Program-made: the position numbers and the translations under genes
Shown: piece by piece, positions 26,927 through 37,595 of the stretch
Position numbering within the stretch: the first letter of the stretch is position 1
Layout of the letters: each line of letters opens with the position of its first letter
Notes under the pieces: model-generated
Told to the model about the DNA's origin: nothing
The model's input: the letters and a program-made list of their open reading frames with translations, nothing else
Database searches by the model: none
Assembly: GCA_000818945.1 (NCBI GenBank)
Contig: KN805376.1
Span: 565,385 to 629,384 of the forward strand
Reading direction: 5' to 3'
DNA: 64,000 nucleotides
From: Schizochytrium sp. CCTCC M209059
Taxonomy: Eukaryota > Sar > Bigyra > Thraustochytrida > Thraustochytriidae

Positions 26927-29900
26927 TTAGCGCTTGAGGTACGAAATGTACTTGTAAGAAAAAATGTTGAGGATGCGGATGCCAACAGCAAAACCAAAGC
27001 ACGCACCGAGGCAGAAGCCAATGTCGTCGGCTGCGTAGCCGAAGCGTTCCTTGGTGTACTCCCAGGCGGTCTCGCCCGTTTCGAGCACACTGCAACCTGG
27101 ATTTCCGGCAAGCTCCGAAGATGGATCTTCGCACGACAGCTGGGACACCACGAGCCCATTGAGTGAGTAACGGAGCGGGTTAATGTAGGTGAACCACTGC
27201 CAAAAGTACGGAACATCGGAAATAGCGATCATAAGACCTGCTGCAAAGCACCAGCAGGAGAAGACGACTGCAGCCACCAGATTTGCAACCTGATCATTGG
27301 GCAGCGCAGAGGCGAGAAAATGACCCCAGAAGGTGATGATCATGTTGAAGAGAGTGTAAAATCCCCAGAAGAGGAAAAACGCGGACGCGTTCGCCCAGAG
27401 ACCCGCAATGAAGTAGAATATTGAAACAAAAACGAGGCCAGCCGCGATAATGTACGGCAGCTCAGACACAGTTGTGGCGATGACCAATGGCGCCACGCCA
27501 TAGTACGAAGCTGCGCGCTCACGGTAAAAGGGAGCGCGTTCAATGAGCACGGTCGGCAAGACCGTATTCTGCGACATGAAACTCAAAAATGCTGAGGCCA
27601 TAAAGAGCAAGCCTACAAGGCCTTGGATGTCCTGCACGGTCGTGAGATTTGATCCTTGCATGAGGAACGCCAAACCAAAGTAGAGAGCCGCAACAACGGC
27701 CACCACAAAGCGGGTCGTATTGTACGCCGGATCCCGCCAGTACGAACGAAACCAGCGCAATGTCAGCTGCTCCGTCTGCATAGCAAAGGTGCTTGCAAAG
27801 GTAGAGTCGAATGTAATTTCGGGTCGGTCGTCCAGGTTGCGCTGTACAAGAGCATCGTACTTGTGATCGTTCTCCTTTTTCAGATCGCCATCTCGGTACA
27901 GTTGCGCATAGTCCACGCCGGGCCCGGCATTTGCGCCAATCGCCTCCAGCATGTAGGTCGCAGGATTGTAGCGAGGGTTTGGCATGCCAGTGGTGCCAGG
28001 CAAAGCGTTCAGGTAGGTGAGCAGGTCATCGCAGTTGTCCTTGCCGAGATCACCAAAGTAGACCATTTCGCCTCCACGACGCAAAAGAAGCAGGCGGTCG
28101 AACTTGGTAAAGATCGCCTTGGAAGGCTGATGAATCGTACAAACGACCGTACGTCCGCTGCGCGCAATGCGCTCGATACCGTCCATCACCACGCGCGCAG
28201 AGCTCGCGTCGAGGCCAGAGGTTGGCTCGTCTGCAAAGATAATTGCCGGGTTCGCGGCCAACTCGACACCAATGGTCAGCCGTTTCGCTTGTTCCGTGCT
28301 GAGCCCACCTGCAGACTTGAAACCAATAGGCCGGTCGCGGATAGGTTCAAGACGAAGCGTCTCGATCACTTGCTCCACAAAGGCCTCTTTCTCTGCGCGT
28401 GGAATGTCCGATGGCTGACGCAAAAATGCAGAAAAGATGAGCGCCTCGTGTACGGTTGCCTTGGGGCTGTGAATATCGTTCTGCTCGACATAGCCAATGA
28501 TGCGCGAGAACGTTGTCTTGTCCTGAGGACGGCCATTCACCAGGACCTCGCCCTCGATGCGACCGCCAGTTTTGCGCAGCGCGAGCACATCCATGAGGGT
28601 CGATTTGCCAGCTCCACTGCTGCCCATGAGGGCAGTGAGTGTGCCCGCTTCGGCAAAGCCGGTGATGCCCTTGAGCAGGCTGAGACTGTAGGTGCCTCGC
28701 TTGTCACCAGGACGCTTGACCGAGTACCAAAGGTTGCGGAACTCGAGATCTGCGGGAATGAAGTCTCGTTTGTTGAGAGAACTCTCGACATGAAGATCAA
28801 CCTCTTCAGAGCTTGCCGGATCCGGCCGTGTTGTCGAGGAAGATTTGAAGTCCAACGCGCTGGACGAAGAAGGATCAGCGAGCGCGGCAGCGGCTGCCTT
28901 GATGTTGGGTTCACGATTGAGCTCACTCGCGGACCGCTCGGTGAGAACGCGCTCGAGTTCCATGACATCCGGATCATTTCTCTCCTCAGTATCGGAATCT
29001 GGAACAGCGCGGCCACCACTGCCTCCGCTTCCATCGAAGCGAAGGTATACGTAGCCCACGTAGCTTGCACAGAGCGAAACGATGGTGTAGCCAATGAGCC
29101 AAAGAATACCAGCCCAAATGTAGGTAGTATCTCGCTCAATGCCGAAAAGTTGAAGTGCATAGTCTTGCTGTTCGCGAGTGAAAGCGTTCGACGTAAAAAT
29201 GGTCAAGACACCAGCGCGGAAACCCCAGGCCGTGGGCGAGAGCCAGTAGATCCAGATGAACCAGGGTGGGATCGTGTCGAACGTGAGAATGTACCCACTA
29301 AAGATACAGACACTGGCAATGCACAGACCTGACATGACTTGGCCTACCGAAGGAGAAGGCGACAGGGAGGCAAGCGCGCGCAGAAAGGCGCCTGTGGAGA
29401 TGTTGAGGATAAGCATGAGAAACCAGTAAAGCATGAAACAGCCACCAACATCAGAGGGTTCACCCGTCTGCGAGTTCTCACCCCATGGCACAATTTCGGC
29501 AATCCAGAATGCCGTGACGGAAAGTAAGGTCGTCTCGACGAAAGCCATGGGCAGCACCGAGAGCGCCTCCGCGATGACGTAATTGACTGTACGAAAAAAG
29601 AAACTGTCACTCTGCTTGTAAAAGACAGGTCGCTGCGTCAAAACAACGGGAATCTGCGAGGCGCCCGCCAAAGCACTGTGGATGAAAGTTGCAAACAGTA
29701 TTCCATAACGCTCAATTGTGGGCGTCTGGTCTTCGGACGCACTTGTAGGCAATTGTGGGTTCAATTGAAAAAACAACGAGCCCAAGTACACGCCAACGAC
29801 GACGGCCTGGATAATTCGTGTGCGAACAAACTCGATATCACGAAAGGCGAGCGAGACCTGGCGCTTTACAACCATGGCCATCTCCTTGAAGAACGGGTTC

Positions 29901-31438
29901 GAGTACACTGGAGCGTCCGAGGCGTACAAGTCGCGACGCATGTCAGAGTCAATCACGTTGTCCGGATTGCAGTATCGCTCCATCGCAGTGCGCTGACGCT
30001 CTGAATATGGCGATTCTGCCCACGCGTCTGCCATGGCCTTTTCATCGGCGGGAGCGTTCGAACGCGTCTGATACTTGCGCCGATCTGGTGTTGTGACTTC
30101 TTGAATAAAGTCCGCGACGTCCATTTCCTCGGGACAAGTGAAACCAATGCTTTCAAAGTATGGTAGCACGTTCTCACGCGGACCGTGGTAGACCACATAT
30201 CCGAGCGCAAGCACCATGATCTCATCGAACAACGCGTACGTCTCGGGCGGCGGCTGAAGCAGCGCGCACACGGGCGTCAGATCGAGCCGCTTGGCGACGC
30301 CCGTAATGCGACGGCAAATGTCAAAGGTCGCCGAGCTGTCCAGACCCGTCGAGATCTGGTCGTAAAAGGCCAGCGGACGCTGCGCCATCATCATCTCGGC
30401 AGACGTCACACGCTTCTTCTCGCCGCCCGAGACGCCACGCAAAAGGTCATTGCCCACGATGGTGTCGGCAGCGTTGCTTAGCGCCAAGTTGCGAATGACA
30501 AAGTCCGGAAAGTTCTCGAACTCGTCGCGCACGCGCTGCACGTCTTCGTCGCTGGCCTCGGCCGAGATGCCAACCTTGTCGATGGCCTTTTGCGCCAAGT
30601 CGGGGCCGCCAAAGCAGTTGTATGCAAACTGCAGAGTCTCGCGGACGGTGAGCACAGGAATGTGGTTGTCGTTCTGGTCCACATAGGTCGACAGTTTGCG
30701 CACATGCAGGTCTTCGGGGCGGAAGCCCGAGTAGAAGATGTCGCCCGAGAGCTTGCGAGGTCCACCGACCTTGGCGCGGCCGCTGAGGATCTTGAAGAGC
30801 GTGGTGACGCCGCAACCGGGGGGTCCGAGAACAAGGGTCGACTTGCCGGCCTCGAAGGAGCCCGAGACGCCGTTGATGATGGGTAAATCAACGCGTCCGC
30901 TCTTGTCCATTTGCGTTACAATAGGAGTCACCATGGCGTTGGCTACGTTGGTGAGACCCAAATCTTTGGTGGGGACATTCACCGAGTACGTAATGTCGCG
31001 AAAGCCGACGTTGACAGGCCAGTGTCCATCGCCTTTGACACGCGAGATGAGGTGTGCATGCTGGACCATCGTCATTTCCCTCATGCTCGACTCCAGAGCG
31101 CTGGCCAGTTTTGATGAGCGGTCGATGGTGCCGTTCTCGAGAAGGCCCGTGAGTAGAAGGATATCTTCTTCAGAGAGCTCGACGCTGACCTTGGTCTTGT
31201 CGCCTTGGACCTGCTGTTCCTGTTTACTCCGCACATCGTCCTTGATGCGATCGAGGAGTGCGCGCACCTTGTCCTTGTCTGCGCTCGAGCCCGCGCGCAC
31301 ACTCTGCGACGCTGGCCTGAAGCCCTCCTCCTCGTCATTTGCCGACACCATCACGGCGTCTTCCTCGGAGCCCAGGCTCGCCGACTCTTGCGGCGAGGGC
31401 TGCTGCGCCGCGCCGTCGCTCGGGTGAGACAAGAGCAT
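26927..31438 (-). CDS. PDR-type full-size ABCG transporter 1
   Basis: This is an intronless 1503-residue protein with NBD1-TMD1-NBD2-TMD2 order, the pleiotropic drug resistance layout. It would pump lipids, sterols or xenobiotics across the plasma membrane; the substrate is unknown. NBD1 has P-loop GPPGCGVTT (about 205-213, Val replacing the Walker A Lys), signature VSGGEKKR (about 336) and Walker B LAFYDQISTGLDS with Gln instead of the catalytic Glu. NBD2 is catalytically complete: GSSGAGKST (about 938-946), GLSTEQAKR (about 1046), IIFADEPTSGLD (about 1065) and CTIHQPS. Extracellular-loop and TM segments such as ERAPFYRERAASYYGVAP and TFWGHFLASALPNDQVA are typical of the family. It ends in YISYLKR. 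Its first ATG (MLLSHPSDG) is shared with the adjacent pseudogene. The upstream TTG was rejected. Confidence 0.95.
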   Translation of the reverse strand: MLLSHPSDGAAQQPSPQESASLGSEEDAVMVSANDEEEGFRPASQSVRAGSSADKDKVRALLDRIKDDVRSKQEQQVQGDKTKVSVELSEEDILLLTGLLENGTIDRSSKLASALESSMREMTMVQHAHLISRVKGDGHWPVNVGFRDITYSVNVPTKDLGLTNVANAMVTPIVTQMDKSGRVDLPIINGVSGSFEAGKSTLVLGPPGCGVTTLFKILSGRAKVGGPRKLSGDIFYSGFRPEDLHVRKLSTYVDQNDNHIPVLTVRETLQFAYNCFGGPDLAQKAIDKVGISAEASDEDVQRVRDEFENFPDFVIRNLALSNAADTIVGNDLLRGVSGGEKKRVTSAEMMMAQRPLAFYDQISTGLDSSATFDICRRITGVAKRLDLTPVCALLQPPPETYALFDEIMVLALGYVVYHGPRENVLPYFESIGFTCPEEMDVADFIQEVTTPDRRKYQTRSNAPADEKAMADAWAESPYSERQRTAMERYCNPDNVIDSDMRRDLYASDAPVYSNPFFKEMAMVVKRQVSLAFRDIEFVRTRIIQAVVVGVYLGSLFFQLNPQLPTSASEDQTPTIERYGILFATFIHSALAGASQIPVVLTQRPVFYKQSDSFFFRTVNYVIAEALSVLPMAFVETTLLSVTAFWIAEIVPWGENSQTGEPSDVGGCFMLYWFLMLILNISTGAFLRALASLSPSPSVGQVMSGLCIASVCIFSGYILTFDTIPPWFIWIYWLSPTAWGFRAGVLTIFTSNAFTREQQDYALQLFGIERDTTYIWAGILWLIGYTIVSLCASYVGYVYLRFDGSGGSGGRAVPDSDTEERNDPDVMELERVLTERSASELNREPNIKAAAAALADPSSSSALDFKSSSTTRPDPASSEEVDLHVESSLNKRDFIPADLEFRNLWYSVKRPGDKRGTYSLSLLKGITGFAEAGTLTALMGSSGAGKSTLMDVLALRKTGGRIEGEVLVNGRPQDKTTFSRIIGYVEQNDIHSPKATVHEALIFSAFLRQPSDIPRAEKEAFVEQVIETLRLEPIRDRPIGFKSAGGLSTEQAKRLTIGVELAANPAIIFADEPTSGLDASSARVVMDGIERIARSGRTVVCTIHQPSKAIFTKFDRLLLLRRGGEMVYFGDLGKDNCDDLLTYLNALPGTTGMPNPRYNPATYMLEAIGANAGPGVDYAQLYRDGDLKKENDHKYDALVQRNLDDRPEITFDSTFASTFAMQTEQLTLRWFRSYWRDPAYNTTRFVVAVVAALYFGLAFLMQGSNLTTVQDIQGLVGLLFMASAFLSFMSQNTVLPTVLIERAPFYRERAASYYGVAPLVIATTVSELPYIIAAGLVFVSIFYFIAGLWANASAFFLFWGFYTLFNMIITFWGHFLASALPNDQVANLVAAVVFSCWCFAAGLMIAISDVPYFWQWFTYINPLRYSLNGLVVSQLSCEDPSSELAGNPGCSVLETGETAWEYTKERFGYAADDIGFCLGACFGFAVGIRILNIFSYKYISYLKR

Positions 31439-33110
31439 TTCGCCTGGGCTCCCTCCGCCCAAACAGACGCTCGCGCCGGCAGCTCAGCCGCTGCTGTAGC
31501 TCCAGCCGCTCCTCCTCCCCGCCGAGGCCCACGCTGCCGACCTCGTCCCAGATTTCCTCTTGTCCCAGGTTTCCTCTCGTTCCGGGTCTGCCGCGGCGCG
31601 TCGCCGTCGCCGTCGCCGTCGCGTCGCCGTCGCGTCGCGCATTCCCGCGGGTGGTGCCGGTTCGCCCGTTGTGCTGGCTGGCCGCAGGTGCGGAGAGGTG
31701 TGGTGGGTGTGTGTGGTGTGAGAGTATTAGTGTGTGGGTGTGGGGGCGCTCTCGCTCCGGCATCGACCTGTCTCGCGCTCGCGCGTCGTGCCTGGCGAGC
31801 ATCGTCGTTATCGTCGCCCGCGAGGTCGCTGTCGCCGCCGCTGGGGTCGGCGTTGTTGCCGCTGTTGGCGGCGTCGACGCCGCTATGGAGAGGTCGATGG
31901 CGGACGGCGGGGAAGCTGGCGCCATCCTCGGCGCCACCGCGTCGTCTTCGCCCTCGTCGCGCTCGGCGCCGGCTCCGCTGCCGTCTCCGCGGTCCCGAAC
32001 ACGCTGCGCTGCCCGGAGGGCGGCGGCACTCGCCGGTGCGGCCGCGGCGAGACATACTGCATATACTACATCCCTGGAGGGAGGTATAGTACGTATAGTA
32101 TGGATGGATCTTCAAGTTCCCAGCCATCCCTCCGTCGCCCGTCGATCTCTCGCCCCTGGACCGCTTCTCGCCCCCGCGGCCGGAGGCTCGGGCGCGCCGG
32201 GGCCACGCAGCGGCTGCAGGTCGCCGCGCCGCGACGTCACCGGCGGCAGCTGCTGACCAGCCAGCCAGCCAGCCAGCGCCAACGGCGGCGGCCGCGATGG
32301 CTGGCCGCGACGCGGCATCTCCTGCATGACGCGCCGGTCCAGGCAGGTGCCGGGAAGCCCCCACTGCGAGCTGGCGGCCCTCGGCTGCGGGCGGCCTTCG
32401 ATCTCGAGGCCGAGGCAGGCAGGCTGCGGAGCAGGGCGGCGTTGCAGCTGCAGGTTCGGAGACGAGGCTCCGCGCCGAAGACGCGAGCGGAAGGGGTTCA
32501 GCGGCGAGCGTCACCGTCTGCCTCGTGCGCACGACAGCCCCGCGAGCGGGCTCAAGGGGGGGTTAGTAGGGAGGGTAGTCGGGACGTGTACGAGGCTGCA
32601 GCAGCGTTCCTGGAGGCGTCGACGTTGTTGATTGCATGGTGGGGGATGCGAGAGCAATTTCGTGCGAGCGATCGACACGCGAGATGTAGACGGAGGTTTT
32701 TGAGAAGAACGACGTTTCGATCGGCCTGGCACACTGCAGCGTCAGGAGACGAACATGCTGATTTGATGCATGCATTTGCTGCATGCACGCATCGCCCGTT
32801 CAGGGTCGTATATGCAATGCGGCGAGTACAAGGCGCGAACCAGCGCTCGTTTCGACAGACGAGGCATGCAGTCACTGCCGCGCGATCGACAGACGACACA
32901 GGAAGAACGACATCAGGTACAAGTTTTTGAGCTGCATATGCCCGCGCCTAGGCCAACTAACTCTCCGTCATGGCCAGTACGCGGTGCTCTTCTCTCCATT
33001 CATGCTTGGCACGGCTGGGATAGATAGGGAGGGGGGGGGTGTGCAGCGCAGCGTGTTCTTACTTTAATATCTATCATCGAACTCTATACCAGTAGTATAC
33101 GTGGTTGGCA
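31439..33110. other. GC-rich spacer between transporters, no gene
   Basis: This 1.7 kb separates transporter 1 from the pseudogene. It is very GC-rich, with CGTCGC-type simple sequence (31590-31640) and CCAGCCAGCCAG units (about 32258-32276). Long ORFs in several frames are compositional. An imperfect hairpin lies at 32053-32102. The promoter of transporter 1 must lie at the left end. Confidence 0.5.
32053..32102. repeat. Imperfect AT-rich inverted repeat
   Basis: A left arm beginning CATACTGCATATACTAC pairs imperfectly with a right arm ending GTACGTATAGTATG, around a GC-rich centre (CCCTGGAGGG). The roughly 20-base arms are AT-rich inside a very GC-rich spacer, so the structure stands out. 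It could be a small mobile-element remnant or a protein-binding palindrome. Confidence 0.5.
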
Positions 33111-36100
33111 TCAGCGCTTGAGGTAGGACACTTACTTGTAGCACAGGGCGCTGATGATGCGGTAGCCGATCGTGAAGCCGAAACAAGCGCCGAGGCAAAA
33201 GCCCGTGTCGTCGGCCGTATAGCCAAAGCGGTCCTTGGTGTATTCCCAGGCGGTCTGGCCTGATTCGAGCACGGCACAGCCCGGGTTTGAGGCAGGCTCC
33301 AGAAGAGGATCTTCGCACGCGAGCTGGGAAACGACAATGCCATTGAGCGCGTAGCGCAAGGGGTTCAAGTAGACATACCACTGCCAAAAGTAGGGAATGT
33401 CCTCGGTGGCGATCATGAGGCCGCATGAAAAACACCAACTCGAAAAAATCACGGCACCCAGTAAATTCGCGACCTGGTCGTTGGGCAGCGCAGTCGACAA
33501 AAGGTGACCCCAAAAGGTAATGAGCGTGTTGAAAAGCGTGTAAAAACCCCAAAACCAGAAAAAAGCCACCGCGTTTGCCCAGAGACCCGCGATAAAGTAA
33601 AAAATGGGGCAAAAGACAAAACCTGCCACAATAATGTACGGCAATTCCGACACCGTTGTGGCAATCACAACCGGCGCAACACCATAGTATGAGGCCGCGC
33701 GCTCACGATAGAACGGAGCGCGCTCAATGTACACTGTCGGCATGGCCGTGTTTTGCGACATGACGCTCATAAAGTTTGTGGCCATGAAAAGCAGGCCGAC
33801 AATACCTTGAATATCCTGCGATGTGTCCAGATTCGAACCCTGCTGCAAAAACGCAATACCAAAGTACAAGCCAATAATCACTGCCACCGCAAAGCGCGTC
33901 GTGTTGTATTCTGGATTCCGCCAGTACGAACGAAACCAGCGCAATGTCAGCTGCTCCGTCTGCGTGGCAAAGGTGCTGGCATAAGTGCTCTTAAAACGAG
34001 TTTCGGGTGTTCCATATTGCGCTGCACAAGAGCATCGTACTTGCGATCGTTCTCCTTTTTTAGATCGCCATCTCGGTACAGTTGCGCATAGTCCACGCCG
34101 GGTCCGGCATTTGCGCCAATCGCCTCCAGCATATAGGTCGCAGGATTATACTCTGGGTGGGGCATGCCCGGCGTACCCGGCAGAGCGTCTAGGTACGCCA
34201 CAAGTCCCGTGGAGCTATCTTTGCCGAGATCACCAAAGTAGACCATTTCGCCTCCACGACGCAAAAGAAGCAGGCGGTCGAACTTGGTAAAGATCGCCTT
34301 GGAAGGCTGGTGAATCGTACAAACGACCGTACGTCCGCTACGCGCAATGCGCTCGATACCGTCCATCACCACGCGCGCAGAGCTCGCGTCGAGGCCAGAG
34401 GTTGGCTCGTCGGCAAAGATAATTGCTGGGTTCGCGGCCAACTCGACACCGATGGTCAGCCGTTTCGCTTGTTCCGTGCTGAGGCCGCCCGCAGCTCTGA
34501 AGCCAATCATGCGATCGCGAATGGGTTCAAGTCGAAGCGTCTCGATCACTCGCTCCACAAAGGCCTCTTTTTCTGCACGTGGAATATCCGATGGCTGACG
34601 CAAAAATGCAGAAAAGACGAGCGCCTCGTGTACGGTTGCCTTGGGGCTGTGAATATCGTTCTGCTCGACATAGCCAATGATGCGCGAGAACGTTGTCTTG
34701 TCCTGAGGACGGCCATTCACCAGGACCTCGCCCTCGATGCGACCGCCAGTTTTGCGCAGCGCGAGCACATCCATGAGGGTCGATTTGCCAGCTCCACTGC
34801 TGCCCATGAGGGCAGTGAGTGTGCCCGCTTCGGCAAAGCCGGTGATGCCCTTGAGCAGGCTGAGACTGTAGGTGCCTCGCTTGTCGCCAGGACGCTTGAC
34901 TGAGTACCAAAGGTCGCGGAACTCGAGATCTGCAGGGATAAAGTCTGCCTTGCTGAGCGCACTCTTGCCAGCACTAGTATCAGCATTCCTTTGATCAACC
35001 GGACCAGCTTCGAGGTCAGACGAGGGATTCTTGATTGCACTGGCCGATCGCTCCGTCCAAATGCGCTCAACTTCCGTGACGTCCGCATCGTCGCCCTCCT
35101 CCGTGTCTGGATCGACCATGCGACCGCCGCCACTACCACCGTCAAAGCGAAGGTACACGTAACCCAGAAAACTGGCCGTGTAAGCCAAAAGGGCGTAGCC
35201 AATGAGCCAAAGAATACCAGCCCAAATGTAGGTGGTGTCTCGCTCAATACCAAAGAGACGAAGTGAGTAAATTTGTTGCTCCATGGTAAAGGCATCCGAA
35301 GTGAAGATGACCAAGGCACCGGCCATGAAAGCCCCAAGCCATGGGCGAGAGCCAGTAGATCCAGATGAACCAAGGCGGAATCGTGTCGTACGTGAGAATG
35401 TATCCACTAAAGACGCAGATACTTGCCACGGTAAGACCTGAGAACACCTGACCAATCGACGACGAGGATGAAAGCGAAGCAAGCGCGCGCAGAAAGGCAC
35501 CAACCGAAACGTTCAGGGCAAGCATGAGCAGCCAGTAAAGCATGAAGCAGCCACCAACATCGGATGGTGCTCCTGTTTGCGAGTTTTCGCCCCACGGTAC
35601 GAGCTCGGCAATTCAAAAGACCGTCACGGAGAGAAGAGTGCTTTCAATGGTCGCCATGGGTAACACCGAGAGCGCCTCTGCGATGACATAATTGACTGTA
35701 CGAAAAAAGAAACTGTCGCTCTGCTTGTAAAAGACAGGTCGGTGCGAGAGGACAATGGGGATTTGCGAGGCGCCTGCCAGAGCGCAATGAATCATCGAAT
35801 TGAAGAGCACGCCAAAGCGGTCCAACGCCGGCCCTTGGTCGTCATCGACGCTTGTCGGCAGTTGCGGGTTCAATTGAAAAAACAACGAGCCCAGAAACAC
35901 ACCCACGAGAAAAGCCTGTGTGAGACCCGTCACGACAAACTCCGAATCTCGAAAGGCGAGCGAGACCTGGCGCTTTACAACCATGGCCATCTCCTTGAAG
36001 AACGGGTTCGAGTACACTGGAGCGTCCGAGGCGTACAAGTCGCGACGCATGTCAGAGTCAATCACGTTGTCCGGATTGCAGTATCGCTCCATCGCAGTGC

Positions 36101-37595
36101 GCTGACGCTCTGAATATGGCGATTCTGCCCACGCGTCTGCCATGGCCTTTTCATCAGCGGGAGCGTCCGGTCGGGTTTGATACTTGCGCCGATCTGGTGT
36201 TGTAACCTTTTGAATAAAGTCCGCGACGTCCATGTACTTTGGGCAAGCAAAACCGATACTCTCAAAGTATGGTAGCACGTTCTCACGCGGACCGTGGTAG
36301 ACCACATATCCGAGCGCAAGCACCATGATCTCATCGAACAACGCGTACGTCTCGGGCGGCGGCTGAAGCAGCGCGCACACGGGCGTCAGATCGAGCCGCT
36401 TGGCGACGCCCGTAATGCGACGGCAAATGTCAAAGGTCGCCGAGCTGTCCAGACCCGTCGAGATCTGGTCGTAAAAGGCCAGCGGACGCTGCGCCATCAT
36501 CATCTCGGCAGACGTCACACGCTTCTTCTCGCCGCCCGAGACGCCACGCAAAAGGTCATTGCCCACGATGGTGTCGGCAGCGTTGCTTAGCGCCAAGTTG
36601 CGAATGACAAAGTCCGGAAAGTTCTCGAACTCGTCGCGCACGCGCTGCACGTCTTCGTCGCTGGCCTCGGCCGAGATGCCAACCTTGTCGATGGCCTTTT
36701 GCGCCAAGTCGGGGCCGCCAAAGCAGTTGTATGCAAACTGCAGAGTCTCGCGGACGGTGAGCACAGGAATGTGGTTATCGTGCTGGTCCACATAGGTCGA
36801 CAGTTTGCGCACGTGCAGGTCTTCGGGGCGGAAGCCCGAGTAGAAGATGTCGCCCGAGAGCTTGCGAGGTCCACCGACCTTGGCGCGGCCGCTGAGGATC
36901 TTGAAGAGCGTGGTGACGCCGCAACCGGGGGGTCCGAGAACAAGGGTCGACTTGCCGGCCTCGAAGGAGCCCGAGACGCCGTTGATGATGGGTAAATCGA
37001 CACGCCCGTCCTTTTCCATCTTGGTAATGATCGGTGTCACCATGGCGTTGGCTACGTTGGGAATGCCAACATCTTTGGTAGGAACATTCACCGAGTACGT
37101 AATGTCGCGAAAGCCGACGTTGACAGGCCAGTGTCCATCGCCTTTGACACGCGAGATGAGGTGTGCATGCTGGACCATCGTCATTTCCCTTATGCTCGAC
37201 TCCAGAGCGCTGGCCAGTTTTGATGAGCGGTCGATGGTGCCGTTCTCGAGAAGGTCCGTGAGCAAGAGGATATCTTCTTCGGAGAGATCGACGCTGACCT
37301 TGGTCTTGTCGCCTTGGACCTACTGATCCTGTTTACTCCGCACATCGTCCTTGATGCGATCGAGGAGCGCGCGCACCTTGTCCTTGTCTGCGCTCGAGTC
37401 CGCGCGTGCACTCTGCGACGCTTGGGCTAATCCGCCCTCGTTATCATTCCTCGACACCGTGACAGCACCCTCGTCCTCGGACCCCAGACTGCCCGGCTCC
37501 GACTCCTGCGGCGACGACGCCCCCAGGCCGTCGCTCGGGTGCGACAGCAGCATGGCGGACTTCTTCTCGTCGGCGGCGGCGCCTCCCTCGAGCAT
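33111..37595 (-). pseudogene. Decayed PDR-type ABCG transporter 2
   Basis: This duplicate of transporter 1 covers its full length from the ATG at 37595 (second ATG, MLLSHPSDG, at 37553) to the YLKR terminus at 33111. Visible lesions on the minus strand are as follows. A CAG-to-TAG stop lies at 37320-37322. A TGG-to-TGA stop lies at 35613-35615 in TMD1. A one-base insertion occurs near 35319-35332, and a four-base deletion near 34003-34012. A TAC-to-TAA stop lies at 33132-33134, six codons before the usual end. NBD1 and NBD2 are otherwise intact and nearly identical to transporter 1, while the C-terminal 830 bases are clearly diverged. The presence of five independent lesions makes sequencing error unlikely. 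Truncated products from the remaining open segments are conceivable but unsupported. Confidence 0.88.

Noticed and set aside
27656..29332. 558-codon plus-strand ORF opposite transporter 1
   Set aside because: It is the antisense shadow of a GC-rich coding sequence, has no domain, and recurs in part opposite the pseudogene (34310-34903) simply because the sequences are duplicated.
31205..32256. Long Arg/Ala/Pro ORFs on both strands
   Set aside because: Several frames are open at once in very GC-rich DNA; none has a recognisable domain and all read simple repeats.
37320..37322. Possible intron hiding the first stop of transporter 2
   Set aside because: No matching GT-AG pair keeps the flanking homology, the equivalent site is plain coding in transporter 1, and four other lesions exist.
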